This document shows positions 1-14,400 of a stretch of DNA of 64,000 nt, in pieces. The DNA is from Neoarius graeffei (taxonomy: Eukaryota > Chordata > Actinopteri > Siluriformes > Ariidae), in assembly GCF_027579695.1 (NCBI RefSeq), contig NC_083583.1:23085099-23149098 (forward strand), given 5' to 3'. The position numbers and the translations under genes are program-made. The notes beneath the pieces are model-generated. The model saw nothing but the letters and a program-made list of their open reading frames with translations. It was not told the origin of the DNA and searched no databases. Position 1 is the stretch's first letter, and every line of letters begins with the position of its first letter.

Positions 1-1570
1 GCGCGTTTTCGCCCATGGCAAGTGCCCCGAAAATGGCCCAACAGCGGAGAAAAATAAAGAAGAAGAAGAAGAAGACGGAAGAAGAAGAAGAAGAAGAAGA
101 CGGAAGAAGAAGAATAATAGTGAACTCTTACAAGAACAATAGGGCCTTCGCCCATAGGGCTCGGGCCCTAATTAAAGCCGCAAGCGGCCTCGACGGGCCC
201 TCGCGCCAGCGGCCAAGGGGGGCGGGGGCATGCGTCCCCGCGAAAAACCTTCCACAGCTTCTTCGGCAAGAGACATTACTCCCGCAATGGCGACAAAGAA
301 CAGAATTGGACACATGGCAACGATAGGGTCTCGCACTGTACGGTGCTCGGGCCCTAATAATAATAGCGCCCTAATAAGGGTCTTGTAAAGAGTTTGCTTG
401 CCAAGTTTGACAAATCAGAAGCTGCAATATCATTTTTGCCATAACCAGCACCCCCAGGGGCGAAAGTGCACAAAATTAGGCGTACATGTCAGGTGCGCTA
501 TGAAGAGTTTGCGTATGAAGTTTGATGACAATTGAGTAAATAGAAGATGAGATATAGATTTTTGAAGAATAAAATTTTTGGTTTTTCCCATGTCAGTAGG
601 TGGCGCTAAGCTGTACATGAGCGATTATGAGTTGGAAAAATAAGTGTCTACAACAGCAACGCACTATCACAAGGTAGTGGTGTGAAGGAAAAGCATTATG
701 GAACTATTTACCAAAAACCCGTTTTGGAGCAATTGCGTCGGCCAAAAACAGCGCCCCCCATGGACGAAAATTCCCAAAATGTGGCATACATGACATGGGA
801 GGTAGGAAGAGGGTGGCCGTGAAGTTTGACCAAATTTGAGGAAAGACTGGTATTTTTGCCCAAAAATAGCGCCCCCAGTGGCGAAATATCACAGAAATTG
901 GGTAACGTCAGAAGCCCAATGAGTGATTTGCGTGTGAAGTATGAGCAGTTTTGAGCAATCAGAAGATTTGTTATGAATTTTTAAGCATGTAAAATTTTGC
1001 ATCGAAAATTGATTGACGTATAACTTCTGAACGGTTTATCCTACGTGAAACGTATTTAGTAACTTTTGTCAGCCATGTCTGTAGATGATGTGTATCAATT
1101 TTGGTGACATTCCTATGAACGGTCTAGGAGGAGTTGCGCCGTCTTCGTGGCCATGCATTTCGCACAAAAGTGAAATTACCTCACTTCCTGTTGGGCGTGG
1201 CTAATGCATTGGCATTACATTTTTGTCCGGCTTAGTGAGATACATAGGCGTACCAAATTGCATGCCACTACTACAAACTATATGGCAACCAGGCACCTTA
1301 ATGCGGGAGGCCAAAATCACAATGACTTAGGGGGCGCTATGGAGGCCCTGAGCCCCGGCCAAGTTTGGGCTTCTGGTTCTGAGTAGCGGTGGCAATTCTC
1401 GGAACTGGTGCCAAATTTCGTGCGTTTTCGCCCATGGCAAGCGCCCCGAAAATGGCCCAACAGCGGAGAAAAATAAAGAAGAAGAAGAAGACGGAAGAAT
1501 AATAATAGTGAACTCTTACAAGAACAATAGGGCCTTCGCCCATAGGGCTCGGGCCCTAATTACGAGAATT
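1..1570. repeat. interspersed repeat with duplicated ends
   Basis: Positions 1-175 and about 1420-1560 are close copies: both contain gcgttttcgcccatggcaag, a GAA-rich purine run and a block ending gggctcgggccctaat. Between them are diverged repeats built on 'cagcgcccccxtggcgaaa' (near 445, 750 and 870). This looks like a mobile repeat family with internal tandem units. The short open frames here are not credible genes. From about 1570 to 1960 I see nothing I can name apart from a CAG/CTCGACT-rich short tandem stretch near 1875-1920. Confidence 0.6.
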
Positions 1571-2162
1571 TCTGAAGCCTTATGCGCCTCGCCTCATCTA
1601 TATGCTCTTGCCAGTATCTGTTGGCGTTGTCGGTGACAACAAGCCACAGCACCAAGACCAGCAACACTAACGACTCCATGTCCTCCATGTTTATTGTTTA
1701 CTATTTGGGTCGTGAGACTACCGCTTAAAAGCTCACTGATGTCACTGTTTGCGCTGCTTAACGACATCACGTGACGTCCACCCACTTTCGCTAACTCCAC
1801 CCAATGTGTCCACCCACTTCCAGCCAGCACGGTTCAGCGCGGTTGTAGTCGAAATGCAACTCCAACAGCCCCACTCAGCTCGACTCAGCTCGACTCAGCA
1901 CGGCACGGCTCAGCCCAACTCAGCCGCGTTGGTAGTGGAAAAGCGGCATTAGTCTCCCTGAGCACAATTGTGAAACAAAGTGCAGTGTGGGTCAGTGTCC
2001 ACACACTGAAACTGAACTGAAACCTCAGTGAATCACGTTTCTTCTGAACTTTGAGTAAATACTCAAAATAAAATGCAGTGCCTCACACACACTAAAATTG
2101 AAAATGCAAAATAAAGTGCAGCTTCTTGCCTTTGGTCTTAAATGACAAAATTAAGTTCACAG

Positions 2163-2720
2163 TTACAGTAAGTCACACATCACTGAAGTAGACGGGAGGA
2201 CTTTGGCGCCGTCCAGTGTAGTTTGCTTCGGGTCGGGTTTCGGTGGCTCCGGCTGAGCTAATATGTCGGGGTGGTGTCGTGCTAAGTAAGTTCGCAAGTT
2301 TGTTGTGTTACCTGAATAACTAATTGGAGCGAAACAGGTTTTGCAAAGTGAGTACTCTTTGTCCAGCTCACTTTTTTTTTTCTCCTTTCCTTTGGAATCC
2401 AAAGTGCCTCCAAACATCTGCCTTAAAGTTCGGCGGCGTCTCTAGGTTTACATTAACAGCCATGCTTGCTTGTTTTTTTTTTTCCTCACTGCAACCACCG
2501 GGAAAAAAAGAGAAGACGAAGAGTGCCTTGCAGTGAGGTAGCGGCACAGCGACACCTTGCGGAGCGGAGGTGCGGAAGTCGTACTGGATTTACAACCCGT
2601 CTGAAACATGATTTATTATTTGAAAAAATATCGATATTCAAATTTTGAGTATCGATATTGAATCGGAAGACAAAGTATCGCGATATATCGCCGTATCGAT
2701 AATTTTGCCCACCCCTAGTG
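2163..2720 (-). pseudogene. 5' end of a hAT transposon with a BED zinc-finger N-terminus
   Basis: The minus-strand frame 2417-2163 encodes SLCKTCFAPISYSGNTTNLR followed by THxARHHP-like residues (YLARHHPDIL). The C-x2-C ... H-x-H spacing and the words GNTTNLR are typical of BED fingers in hAT transposases. The element end near 2717 reads, on the minus strand, tagGGGTGGGCAAAATTATCG followed by TATCGCGATA-type sequence, a familiar hAT terminus. Only the terminus and first coding part are here; the catalytic region is missing. Confidence 0.6.
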
Positions 2721-2739
2721 TCTGACATCTTTTATCAGC

Positions 2740-2945
2740 CACCTACAATGCAGCCATCAGCATTCTGATTCGGATTCTATGATGATCCATGAGAGGATAA
2801 ATACTTGATATTCCCTATTAGACAGACAGAACTGAGGATGCCTTTCGGACGAGAGGTGAAACGTTTTCAAGCAAGTCCAGTTGCTCTCTTCTACCAACCA
2901 CAGATTACTATGTACCTGGATGACTGAGTATCTTCACAGATATAC
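2740..2945. repeat. interspersed repeat fragment shared with 44095-44350
   Basis: Contains cctttcggacgagaggtgaa followed by acgttttcaag, also found twice in inverted orientation at 44095-44350. The adjacent text about a 'gagaggataaatacttgatattccctattagacagac' type junction is shared too. It is an interspersed repeat, possibly the 3' end of a retroelement; the family is not identified. Confidence 0.6.
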
Positions 2946-3294
2946 CCATATGATATCCTACATACCGTTTTACGAGAGAAATAATCCCGAATTGTAAAAG
3001 TCGACTTGACTTTTTCCATCCGGACGATCGCTTGCCGGCACGGCAGAGCTCAGCTTGCTTTGAAATGTTCGTTTTTGATCCTTTCCAAGCAGCCTGTCCT
3101 GCCCTAACTGCCTCCTGCCGCTTCTCAGATGAATGCAGGAAACAATAAACGTTTAAAAACTGCTCGTACTCGTTTGAAGGAGTCTTGTGAATAGCGGTAT
3201 TTCTGCTATTCACAAATTTTGTAAATGCGGTCAATATCTGGGTCAGCCATTGTTGTATTGAAGAAAGAAAGCGTGTAGAGCTAGCTGGCAACAC
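2908..3294 (-). other. unassigned open reading frame, 128 codons
   Basis: A minus-strand open frame beginning MLPASSTRFLSSIQQWLTQI and containing EKRQEAVRAGQAAWKG. I do not recognise the family. It overlaps the end of the neighbouring repeat at its 3' side, shows no obvious splice structure, and ends upstream of tbce. It could be repeat-derived or chance; no function is suggested. Confidence 0.2.
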
Positions 3295-3502
3295 CGATGT
3301 GGCGCAAAATTTTTAACATGGCGGTCACCGATTTCGCACATTGATGGATCATCATTTTTTCATTTTTAAAAAGTGTATGCCTGGTCATTAACCCCCTCCC
3401 CCCCGCGTACGGTTTGTACGCTCGTGATGATGATGAAAATTATGGATGACCCCTAAATATTTCTTCCACATTGTGTTTGTGCTGTGCAGTGTGTAGGGTG
3501 AG

Positions 3503-3629
3503 ATGAGGATTCAAGAGCAGGATCAGCACATGATGGCGCAGGTGCCTGAGGACGCTGTGGGCCGGCAGGTGTTGTGTGATGGAGAACGAGCCACCGTGCG
3601 ATACGTCGGTACAGTTCCACCGACCACAG
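3503..3629 (+). CDS. tbce: tbce coding exon 1
   Basis: Encodes the N-terminus through [18 protein letters not shown], the start of the CAP-Gly domain. The donor is CACAG|gtgagt and the exon ends in phase 1. Three in-frame Met codons (3503, 3530, 3533) are available. The last two give a protein of about 525 residues that begins where mammalian TBCE begins. A possible 3' splice acceptor (tgctgtgcag) lies at 3481-3490, so the 5' UTR may start in a separate exon upstream. Confidence 0.88.
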
Positions 3630-5183
3630 GTGAGTGTCTAAGTTTGCGCAAGAGCTAATAGTTGTTTTTTTTTTTTTTTTTTTTTTTGATTTTCTTGTAT
3701 TCTTTGCAGTCACACGTCCCAGTGATTGCAGCACACATTTATATTCATAGTGTAATATAGCACAATTCACACGGAGTTAATTTGTACTATTGAATGAATT
3801 TATTAAAGTTGTATCACATCACCAGCAGCATTTTTTTTTTCTACTTTTATTATTAGTTGTATTGAATTTGCAGTTAGATTCAGGTTGTTATTATTAATAG
3901 GCGTTTGTAAGTTATTAGGATTCTGGAATTAATTCAGTTTGATTCAAGTGAACAAACAGTTTAAGCTTAAAGTAAACATATCTATCAGTTATTGTGATCA
4001 TTATTCTATCATTCTTAGATTATCGTTTAGAGTAACTAGTACATAATAACCATAACAGTAGTAACTGATTATTTAACAGTTATTTGCCGAAAGTGAAGTG
4101 AATATCGGTTTTTATTATTAATATTATTCACCAGTATTCACTGAGCCTGAGGCAGATAATTGTTTTGATGATGATGATAATAACCAGTTCTATTTATATA
4201 GCGACTTTCTCACACCAAAGGTCGCTTTACAATTAGGGAAGGAGAAAAAAAAAAAGAGTCCACTAAAAGAGGGTCAGGATGTAATTCCAATGGCGTAGCT
4301 ACCCACAGTCCCACCAGGCGCACGAAGATAAACCGCACAGCCGCTGCGCCGCCGCCGGGCAACGTCGCTCGGAACACCGCACCATGGAGCCACAAAGCGA
4401 GCACAGAAGCACCGCCATGCAGAGCGCTGGTACGTCCCAAACCACCTGCACAGCCAACGTGACGCCACCGAGCAGCATCGCTTGTAACACTGCACCAAGC
4501 ACAGATGCACCGCCGCACAGAGTGCTGGACAACCACGATGTTAAAAAGAGCAACGAGTTCGCTGCAGTCCATAGCAAGGAGCACAGGCACCACCCATGGC
4601 AAACCAAGGCCTGAAGGAAACGGACACCAAAACTGGGTCTGGAGCTACACCACAACCGGCAAACAAAAAGCAAACATCAAACTATACAAACACACACAAA
4701 AAGGAAAAATAAAAGAAAACTGAAAAACTCCAGTGAGAAGCGCCAGACAACATGTACATGATGTACTCTCAACCAGAAACGGAAACCGCCTTTTAGTATA
4801 AATACACAGGTGACTATTAAAAAAATAATAATAAAATCGTATTAAAAAATAATTTATTTCAATCTTCAAAAGTGGCACGCAAATGTAATGCATGCAGACT
4901 TGTCTCACTATCTCTGCCGAGTCACATAAAATACTTTGTTTTGAAATCAATACAATAAATTAGATTAGATTAGATTCACTTTATTCATCCCACATCGGGG
5001 AAATTCACGTGTTACAGTAGCAAGAAAATGTCATACAGATAACAAATAAAATTGAAATAAAAATTAGACAAACGAAGGATTAAATACAGAGGGCTATTTG
5101 CATTATCTACCGTGAAAAAGTATAGAAAATAAAAAATTGCCTTATTGAGAGGCTCGGAAAAATTGCACATTACAGGTAGACTC

Positions 5184-5255
<72 letters not shown>

Positions 5256-8200
5256 TAAAAATAGTTTAGGGCCTATATTATTGCACATAATAATTGCATC
5301 GATGAGAGATGGCATTGCAATCCCAATTCCATCTTACTTTTGAATAGTTTTAGACCAAACTTCGTAGCATCTTTAGTGCTTTTTAAGAACAGCATTTTCT
5401 TTCATACGTCGTAATTTTTCCTCACTTACGGTGACAGAGATTGGCCGCCATTTTGCCGAGTCGCTTAAAGGGATAATTCGGGATTTTTGACATGAATCTG
5501 TATGGCATCCCCATCAATAGTGTCGTGCAAACACACTGACTTACCCCTGACAGCATCCTGTGAGTCCAGTTCTTGTCCAGTTTTGGTCCAGACGAAAGTA
5601 GTCTGGCAAGTTTGTTGGGGTCACGAAAGTAAAACGTTTTTCGTCTCAAAACAGTATGTGTTCAAAAGAGTGATATATTTGCATCACAAAACCGTTGCCA
5701 AATAAAAAGTCAGACTTCGAAATCGCTTGGCACTATTTTCTCTCCCTTCTTATCACTGCGCGCTGCCGCCAGGTGACAGCGAAACGCAGACCCACTAAGC
5801 TGGTGGGAGACCAAGGCTGCACTGTATCCACGGCTTACACACGTGATGGCACGGAGGATGTGTATAGTGGCAGCGTCTGTCCCCCCAGAGAGGATCTTTT
5901 CAAAAGCAGGACAGATTATAACTGAGAGGAGAAATAGAATCAGAATTAACTAGTTAATTGCAGCAATTAAAGGAATAGGTAGGAAAAGGAAGGCGCAAAG
6001 ACACCGCGCAGCGCCTGAAAACGGGTTTTCAGGCGCTGCGCACCCGTTTTCAGGCGCTGCATGGTGTCTTTGCGCCTGCAGCAGTGCTTTGCCTGTGCTG
6101 TGGCTGAAAATAGTTCCAGATATAAATTGGTCTAGTAAATCCCTTCGTGTTAATTTGCATTGATATGTGTACTCGATGTGAATGTACAAGTCATGAGAAA
6201 TAATTATAAAAAAAATCTTGAGTTATTTAATTCACTTTTGCAACGACAGTGCTAGCTGGACACGCCGGACTACAGCGACTACGCTAAGCTAAGCTAACCT
6301 GGGCGTTTCTAGATCAGGACAATGGCTGGGTCGGCTACAAAACGCTTTGGCTCACTCATCCAACTCTAGGGACTGCAGGGACTGACTCAATTTCATCTGG
6401 GGGTGGCGTACTCCTTTAAATCAAAAATAAAATCTTGGGAGCCGAAAGAGCCGGCTCCTTATAGTAAGAAGAGCCAAAAGAGCCGGCTCCCGAAAAAGAG
6501 CCGAAATTCCCATCACTAGTAAACAATGAATGAAACAGCCGTGGCTGTCACCTGGCGGCAGCGCGCAGTGATACCGAGGGAGAGAAAATAGTGCCAAGCG
6601 ATTTCGAGGTCTGACTTTTTATTTGGCAACGGTTTTGTGATGCAAATATATCACTCTTTTGAACACATACTGTTTTGAGACGAAAAACGTTTTACTTTCG
6701 TGACCCCAACAAACTTGCCGGACTACTTTCGTCTGGACCAAAACTGGACAAGAACTGGACTCACAGGATGCTGTCAGGGGTAAGTCAGTGTGTTTGCACG
6801 ACACTATTGATGGGGATGCCATACAGATTCATGTCAAAAATCCCAAACTATCCTTTTAAGGTGATGGTCAAGAAATTCAGATTATTTCTGGATAAATCGG
6901 CGCGTGTGGTTTTCCATAATCCCCTCTGTATTTATATTAAACAGTAATAGTCACCAAAAAAAAAAAAAAGTTTACGCACATGGTTATAAGTCACGGATCG
7001 CGCTTTGTGAACCACTTGGTTTGTTTGCTTTTTAATTGAAGGATTGTGGCTTGGTGTGGAATGGGACAATCCAGAGCGAGGCAAACATGACGGAAGCCAT
7101 GAAGGAGTTCGCTACTTCACATGCAGGTAATGATCATAATATAGAGGTTCACGCCAGAAGTTTTCACCTCATCAATCTCATAATTATTGACGAATGTGTG
7201 TATTATCAACACTGGTAATCAGTCATGACAAAAATATCTTAACCTAAACTAAAAGGATTCTGGTTTTTCCACCTAATCTCCATCTGCCGCATCTGTATCA
7301 TGACTCCACACCTGCTAGCTTGTTAGTAAGTCAGCGCTAACTAGCTAAGTTCAACAAAAGCTGGCAAAGGCACTACGAACACTCCCAACCCGCAATAGCT
7401 TTCGAGACATACAGAAAGCAGGAAAGCATGTGGATCAGCAGCTATAAGAACAGCGTAAAGGCTTTGATTTTTAAAAAAATAAATACAGGGATGTGATTTT
7501 TCCACGAATTCGCGGAATTCCGCTTTTTTCACCTCAAAATTTGAAGAAAAAATTTTTTCCGATTTTTCGCTCAAAAATCCGCATTCGTATCCTATTCGTT
7601 CCGACTATCAGTAATTCCGTCATTGAGATGAAACGAGGTATGTGATTGGCCCATCGCTCTGTAACAACCAATGAACGCGCTTGTTAGATAGCTGTACGTA
7701 AGCTTGCTTCAAACAAAGAGTTGAAAGATGGCAGCCTCCGTGATCGAGCGTAAAGATGCAAATCGAGTTAAAGAAATCGACAGAATAGTGAAAAACAAGT
7801 TCCGCTGGGAATGGTTGGAGAAAGAGGTTGCTACAGACGTTGGATATAAGACTGTGAGACATTTGTTCAGCGATTTCGTTCTTTGGGGAGAGGGCAGAGG
7901 TCTCTGGCTGTCAAGTTTGGGGCGGCTGGGACCTCCCCTGCCCGAGCTACGAGCGTGCAAAGTCGGGCTGGAGCCCGGGATAGAAACGAAACCTAAGCGG
8001 AGCGCCGCGGCTCGCCTCAGGGCAAATTACGTCCCGAGGCGCGGGGCTGGCGCGCCCTGCCCGCACTGGTTCTTTGGGGGGAGGGCAGAGGACTCTGGCT
8101 GTCAAGTTTGGGGATGCTGGGACCTCCCCTGCCCGAGCTACGAGCGTGCAAAGTCGGGCTGGAGCCCGGGATAGAAACGAAACCTAAGTGAGTGAACGCG

Positions 8201-10129
8201 GTAGTTTTGAATATCCTTAAGTGAGTGAACACTGTGGAGTTATGATTATCCTTTGGTGAGTGAACACTATAGAGTTATGTATATGAAGTTGACATTGCTA
8301 GAGTAGAAACTGCAGAAAAAAAGTGACTGATCTGCTGGAACTGGACATGGATGCTAGCATCTTTTTTCTTTGAGAGTTCCTGAAGACTTGTGGATGAATT
8401 CTTATGTTGCATCATGTTTGTTTGAAAAGGCACATTTAGGTATGTTCAACTTCTACAGTAATTGAAAGTATAAATTTTGTTTTTCCTTATACAATTTTCT
8501 ATTTATTCTAATGCAGATGATTTAATTTAGAATGACATTTTTAGGTTTCATGTTTTGGCTTTTTGTCAGTTAAGAATCATTGAATTTACTATAGGGGCTC
8601 AGAGTTGCATGTTGACCATTAAATTGGCTTGAATTTGTTAATCATGACAAGTTTTTTTCTTGTGTGTTTGCTTGCCATTTTAGTACAATTTTTAAGTCAG
8701 AAAACCCCAGAACCCAGGAGCTTCGGGGGGCTTCCCCTTGTCCCCCCACCAGGGCGCTGCCCTGGACTAGCTGGGGGCCTGTGGCCCCCAGACCCCCAGC
8801 TAAAATTTTCAGATAATTTCACCAACCCCAAATCACATCCCTGTAAATAAAAGAGGAATACTGTTTTTATTTATTCACTGTTTTGAAGTGGAACAGCTCA
8901 AAGAGCTCTAGTTGCTGTGGGACGTTAGCTGTTCTTAAAAAAAAACTTTGCTTCATTTCAGATAAGGAAACAGCGAATTGAACCTCTTATTAAACTCTAT
9001 TTTAGACAAAATGATTCAGTATCTTATCCCATGCCTGGTTACCTTGTTAAGCAACTACAGCATTTACAGCTGGCTGCTGTGAGTTTCGTAACTAAGCATT
9101 ATGTTTTGCAGACATCTGATATTCTTAAACTAGATTAGATTAGATAAAACTTTATTGATCCCTTTGGGAGGGTTCCCTCAGGGAAATTAAGATTCCAGCA
9201 GCATCATTACAGATAAATAGAGCAAAACCTCTAGATAAATTTAAAATAAATTAAGTATTTACATATACAAATATAAAATGAATAAGATATGGGGAAGAGA
9301 GGAAGGGGGGAGAGAAAGGAGGGGGGAAAAAAGGGGGGGGGCAGCAGGAGAGATATTGCACATTGTCCGGTATTGCTTATTGTTAGGCTAGGCTACTGCT
9401 CCTTCCCGTCCTCTGTCCTCCTGTTACCCCTCCTCCCCCCCAGAGAGGAGTTGTACAGTCTGATGGCGTGAGGGACAAAGGAGTTTGAGTCTGTTCGTCC
9501 TGCACTTGGGAAGGAGCATTCTGTCACTGAACAGGCTCCTCTGGTTGCTGATGACGGTGTGCAGAGGATGACTGGCATCGTCCATGATGTTCAGTAGTTT
9601 GTCCATAGACCTCTTCTCTGCCACCGTCACCAGAGAGTCCAGCTTCATGCCGACCACAGAGCCGGCCCGCCTGATCAGTTTGTCAAACTAGGCTGGCTCC
9701 CCATCGTGGAGCATAGAGAGTTTCATTTGTCTGGGTTAGTATTTAAGGCATTGCGTTGTACTTATTGGCCTTCTTATCTTAAAATAGAACAACACTCACC
9801 AGCACGGTCTCTCCGCTCATCTAGTGCACCTAAGCTTTAGGTGCCATTGATATCAGGTACTTTTAAAGACGGAGCATCCAAGATATTTAATTCTCTTCCT
9901 AAAGACGTGAGAAACTGTACCAGTTTAAACAAACAATCTAACCTCAGTAAAAAGTTATTTTTTTTACTCAAGCATATAACAGATGCTCATAGTTTTGCAC
10001 TGCATTTATATACTGTTTTTATTATAATTATTGTTTTTTGGTGCTGTATGCTATTTATTAGTATTGTTATTTAGATTTCTTTTAGATTTTAGATTTTTTT
10101 TCCCCTTCCAGAATTTTTGATTATATCCG

Positions 10130-10169
<40 letters not shown>

Positions 10170-11377
10170 TGTGTCTATCTTAGTTTTAGCATTGTAGGAG
10201 CCAAATTTTGTTTTGGATTATGCTAAATAAACATTTATTATTATTATTATTATTATTATTATAAAAGAGGAACATTGTCACTGAATGTAAATGTGTCAAT
10301 TGGTTCTCAAGTGCAGCTTCAACACTAAACAAATGCAAAAGTGCATTTATAAATTGCAAACATTCACAAGAATCATAATGAATACATTTTAGACTTTAGT
10401 CATTTACCTAGATCTGTGCAAATTTTATTTACTTTTGGTATGTGTTTTGTCCCAACTTGTTGCACCAAAAATTAATTTAGGCCAAAAAAAAAAAAAAAGT
10501 GTGTTTTCGGTAACCCGACCGATCGAGAATTTCCGCGTCGAAATTGCCGACCGTAAAGTTTTTATTACAAATTTCCCTCGATATTTTAGTGTAAGCGATG
10601 TTTAGTTTGTCATAATTTTTTGTTTCAACGCATTCAAGTTGTGAAAGAAACGATAAAAAATAAAATGTTTCGCCAGTTCTATCAGCCCTCCTGCATAAAC
10701 ATGGAAGCGCGCTTGTATACTGAAGGAGGAAGGGAAAACTGAGCCGAGGCACCATTTTGAATCCTCATTCAAGGCTGTAATGCAAATTGCTTACTCTTCA
10801 GTATACAAGTGCACTTCCATGGCAGGGAAAAACACTACATTTTGCCACCTATGTAGTCCCATTTTTATACAAATAGGAGTCATTCAGGATTCAGCCATGT
10901 TTTTGCTCGGTGTTTTTGCTCGACCCAAGTTCTACAGTAGGCTAGGCGAGGCCGTCTGCTTTTAATGGAAGTAGCCTAGCCTAGGACGTTATTTTCACGT
11001 TATTTCTTGATAAAGTGTTTTCACGTTATTACATGAAAATATCATGAAATAACGTGATAATTTCGTATCATGAAATTACGTGATGTTATTACATGATAAA
11101 TATATTGTAAAAACGTGATAACTTTAACAATATCTTTTCACGTAATTACTTGATTCTAAGCCAATTTTTTTTTGTGTGGCAGCAATACGCTTCCGTAGAT
11201 CATAACTCGAACTCTTGCGATATTTTTTTTTATTATTCATTTAAAGATTTAAAACACATTTTATTATGATGTGTGGTATAAAGGATTCTGTGCCAACAAA
11301 ATAAAAAAAAAATTAAGAAAAAAAAACTTTTTCCTATCTACCGACCTTATTTTAGTATTTCATGTTACCTGAAACAC

Positions 11378-11408
<31 letters not shown>

Positions 11409-14400
11409 GTTTGTTTTTTTGGCCTTAGGGGTTTCACAGTAATGGGGGGGGGGGATACTTATGTAAGTGCAACTTTTTGTGTTTTTTTTTTTTTTTTTTA
11501 ATGTATTCATGATGTATAATCCCAATCGCCTTCATCTCTAGTTTGTGACGTTACAAAATGTAAACAAATGTTGCCAGGCAAAACAAACCTCGCCCGGCAG
11601 CACTTATTTTATACCTGTATGTTGATAACGGTAATATTTCTCAGTCATCATCTGTCAGGTTATAGTCCTATGAAAATCCATGACCTTGAGTTTGACATTC
11701 CAAAGTCATGCAAGGTCAAAGGTCATGGTGCCAAATGAAAGCCCATATGGCACTTCCTGTAAGTTGATAATGGTAAATATCTGTCTACCATCAACTGTTT
11801 TCAAGTTACAGCCCTCCAAAAATCCGTGACCTTGAGTGTGACCTTTCAAGGTCAGAGATCATGGTGCCAAATGAAAGGCCATATGGCAGTTCCTACATGC
11901 TCATAATAGTAAACATCTGTCTATTGGTAACCGTTTTTGAGTTATAATGGAAAATGTTATTTTGACTGAAAGGTTGACCTTTTCGGTGACCTTGACCTGA
12001 TTACCCCCAAAATTTAATCAGGTAATCTACGGACCATTGCCTACCTACCCTGAAAATTTGAAGTCAATCGGTGCAACTGTCTAGACGCTAGATTAAGTCA
12101 GACACACGTACAAACAAACAAGGTCAAAGGTCATGGTGCCAAATGAAACCCCGTATATGACTTCCTATATGTTGATAATGATAAGCCGTTTTGTTTTTCT
12201 AGTTACAATGGAAAATATGCAAATTTTAGCAATGACCTTGACCCCCCCCCCCCCCCCCCCCCCCCCGACATTTGACCCCCAACAGCTAAGAAAACTATGA
12301 GAGCTACCCCATCATGTAGCTTATCAATGGAAGCAGAATTGAAAGATGAACATTTTGGAATTGGGTTGAAGTGAAGATATCACGAAAAAAAAAGATTTTG
12401 ACCTTTGAATGAAGGAAGATATCGCGAAAAAAACCCAAAATGATTTTAACCTTTTTGGTGACCTTGACCGGATGACCCTCAAAATGTTGGAGGTTCTATT
12501 TGAGACCAATGCCCATCTATCCTGAAAGTTTCATGAAGATTGTTCCAGCCATTTTCCCGTAATGTTGCTAACAAAGAAACAAACATAGAAACCCCACTGA
12601 AAACAATACCTCGCCCCCTGGTGGACTCTGTCCCAGGCGAGGTTTAAAAAAATAAAATAAAATAAGTTCAAGGTGTGAATTATGCAACTCCAATGTATTC
12701 TATGCCACCAACTCCCCCCATTGTAGTTCTTGGTATTTTTTGGAAATCTTCTATGATGTAAGATTGTGTTCTGGTGTGTTGTCTTGTCATGTAGTTTGAC
12801 TATTTGAGAATGATCAGAGACGAAGGAAACACTGACGCTCAGTTTGTGCGGTTCATGTTGTTCTGTGTCTCATAAGTCACCCGACAGGTGGCTCGTTTGT
12901 GCGACCTAAAAAAGCCAGCTTTGGCGTGGACTACCTGTTCGCAGTAAAGCAGCGCTATGAGATGGAGCTGGATCAGGCAATTGGAGAAGAGGTAACAGTT
13001 TCCACCAGGACTGTGATGATGGTCGGCTTTGAATCCATTCTGGAGAAACAGCAGTGAGTAATACGATACACGTGAGAGTGAGATGTCTGAAAGGCGTCTC
13101 ACCATGCAGTTCATTCAGATTGATCAGAGTTCTGAGAGTTTTTGATTGGTGTGTTGCTGTATTTTACAGGGTGGAGAATCTGGAAGAGATCGTTCTCACA
13201 AATTGTGGCGTTTCAGGTCCAGGTCCTGAAAATGAAATCAGGAAAAACACACCCAGTATCCTTTTGAGGATTAATAAGTAAAAGGAAACTTTCTGCAGTT
13301 CGACTTTGCATTAATGTGTGTGTGGGGCGCATTTCTTTAACGTTTGTCTCAGGCGTAGTTTCTCTGGATCTCTCAAGAAATCTTCTGAGCTCGTGGGAGG
13401 TCGTGGCAGCAATCACAGAGCAGCTAGAGAAACTGGAGGTACTCTGCCTCAGGTAGATATCCATCCATCCATCATTAATCAGTTACATTCATCCATTAAT
13501 TACATCCATCTATCCATCTAAATTACGTCCATCTATCCATTGATTACATTGATCCATCTATCCATCCATCAGTTACATGTATCCATTTTGTCCCTCCATC
13601 CATCCATTACATACATCAATATATCTAACCATTCCATCTATTCCATCCATCAGTTCCTTCTATTATTTCCATCCATCCAACTAAATTATGTCCATCCATC
13701 CATCCATCTACACATGCATCCAAATTATGTCCATCAATCCATATTATACTTGCATCAATTATATCCATCCATCATAATTCTGTCCGTCCATGCATCCATT
13801 ATAATTCCGTCCGTCCATTATAATTCCGTCCGTCCATTATAATTCCGTCCGTCCGTCCATTATAATTCCGTCCGTCCATTATAATTCCGTCCGTCCATTA
13901 TAATTCCATACGTCCATTATAATTCCATCCGTCCATTATAATTCCGTCCATCCATCTGTCCATCCGTCCATTATAGTTCTGTCCATCCATCCGTCCAGCC
14001 ATCATAATTCTATCCGTCCATCCAGCCATCATAATTCTATACGTCCATCCATCCATTCCTATATCCATTATAATTATGTCCATCTGTCCGTCCACCCATC
14101 CATCCATTATAATTCTGTCCATCTAGCCACATGTCCGTCCATCCATCCATCATAATTCTTTCCATACATGCATCCATTATATATCACTCCATTCATCCAT
14201 TTAGCCATCCATTATAATTCTGTCTGTCCATCCATCCATCATAATTCTGTCTATTCAGCCATCCATTATAATTCTGTCCATCTGTTCATACATCCATTGT
14301 AATTGTCCGTCCATCCATCCATCATAATTCTATACATCCATCCATTCAGCCATCCATCACAATTCTGACCCCCCACCTCAATAAACAAGACCAGTTACCC

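Noticed and set aside
3453..3770. Minus-strand open frame over the first tbce exon
   Set aside because: It is the antisense shadow of tbce exon 1 and a poly-T tract (KKKKKKK in translation).
4210..4673. Overlapping 124-130 codon minus-strand frames in a GC-rich block
   Set aside because: Three frames are open at once in GC-rich repeat-like sequence, with no recognisable domain; most likely chance.
13540..14122. Frames translating as IHLSIHQLH or [10 protein letters not shown]
   Set aside because: These are translations of the ATCC satellite.
13455..14375. CRISPR-like array, because of regular repeated units
   Set aside because: Units are contiguous without unique spacers and lie in a vertebrate intron; it is a satellite.
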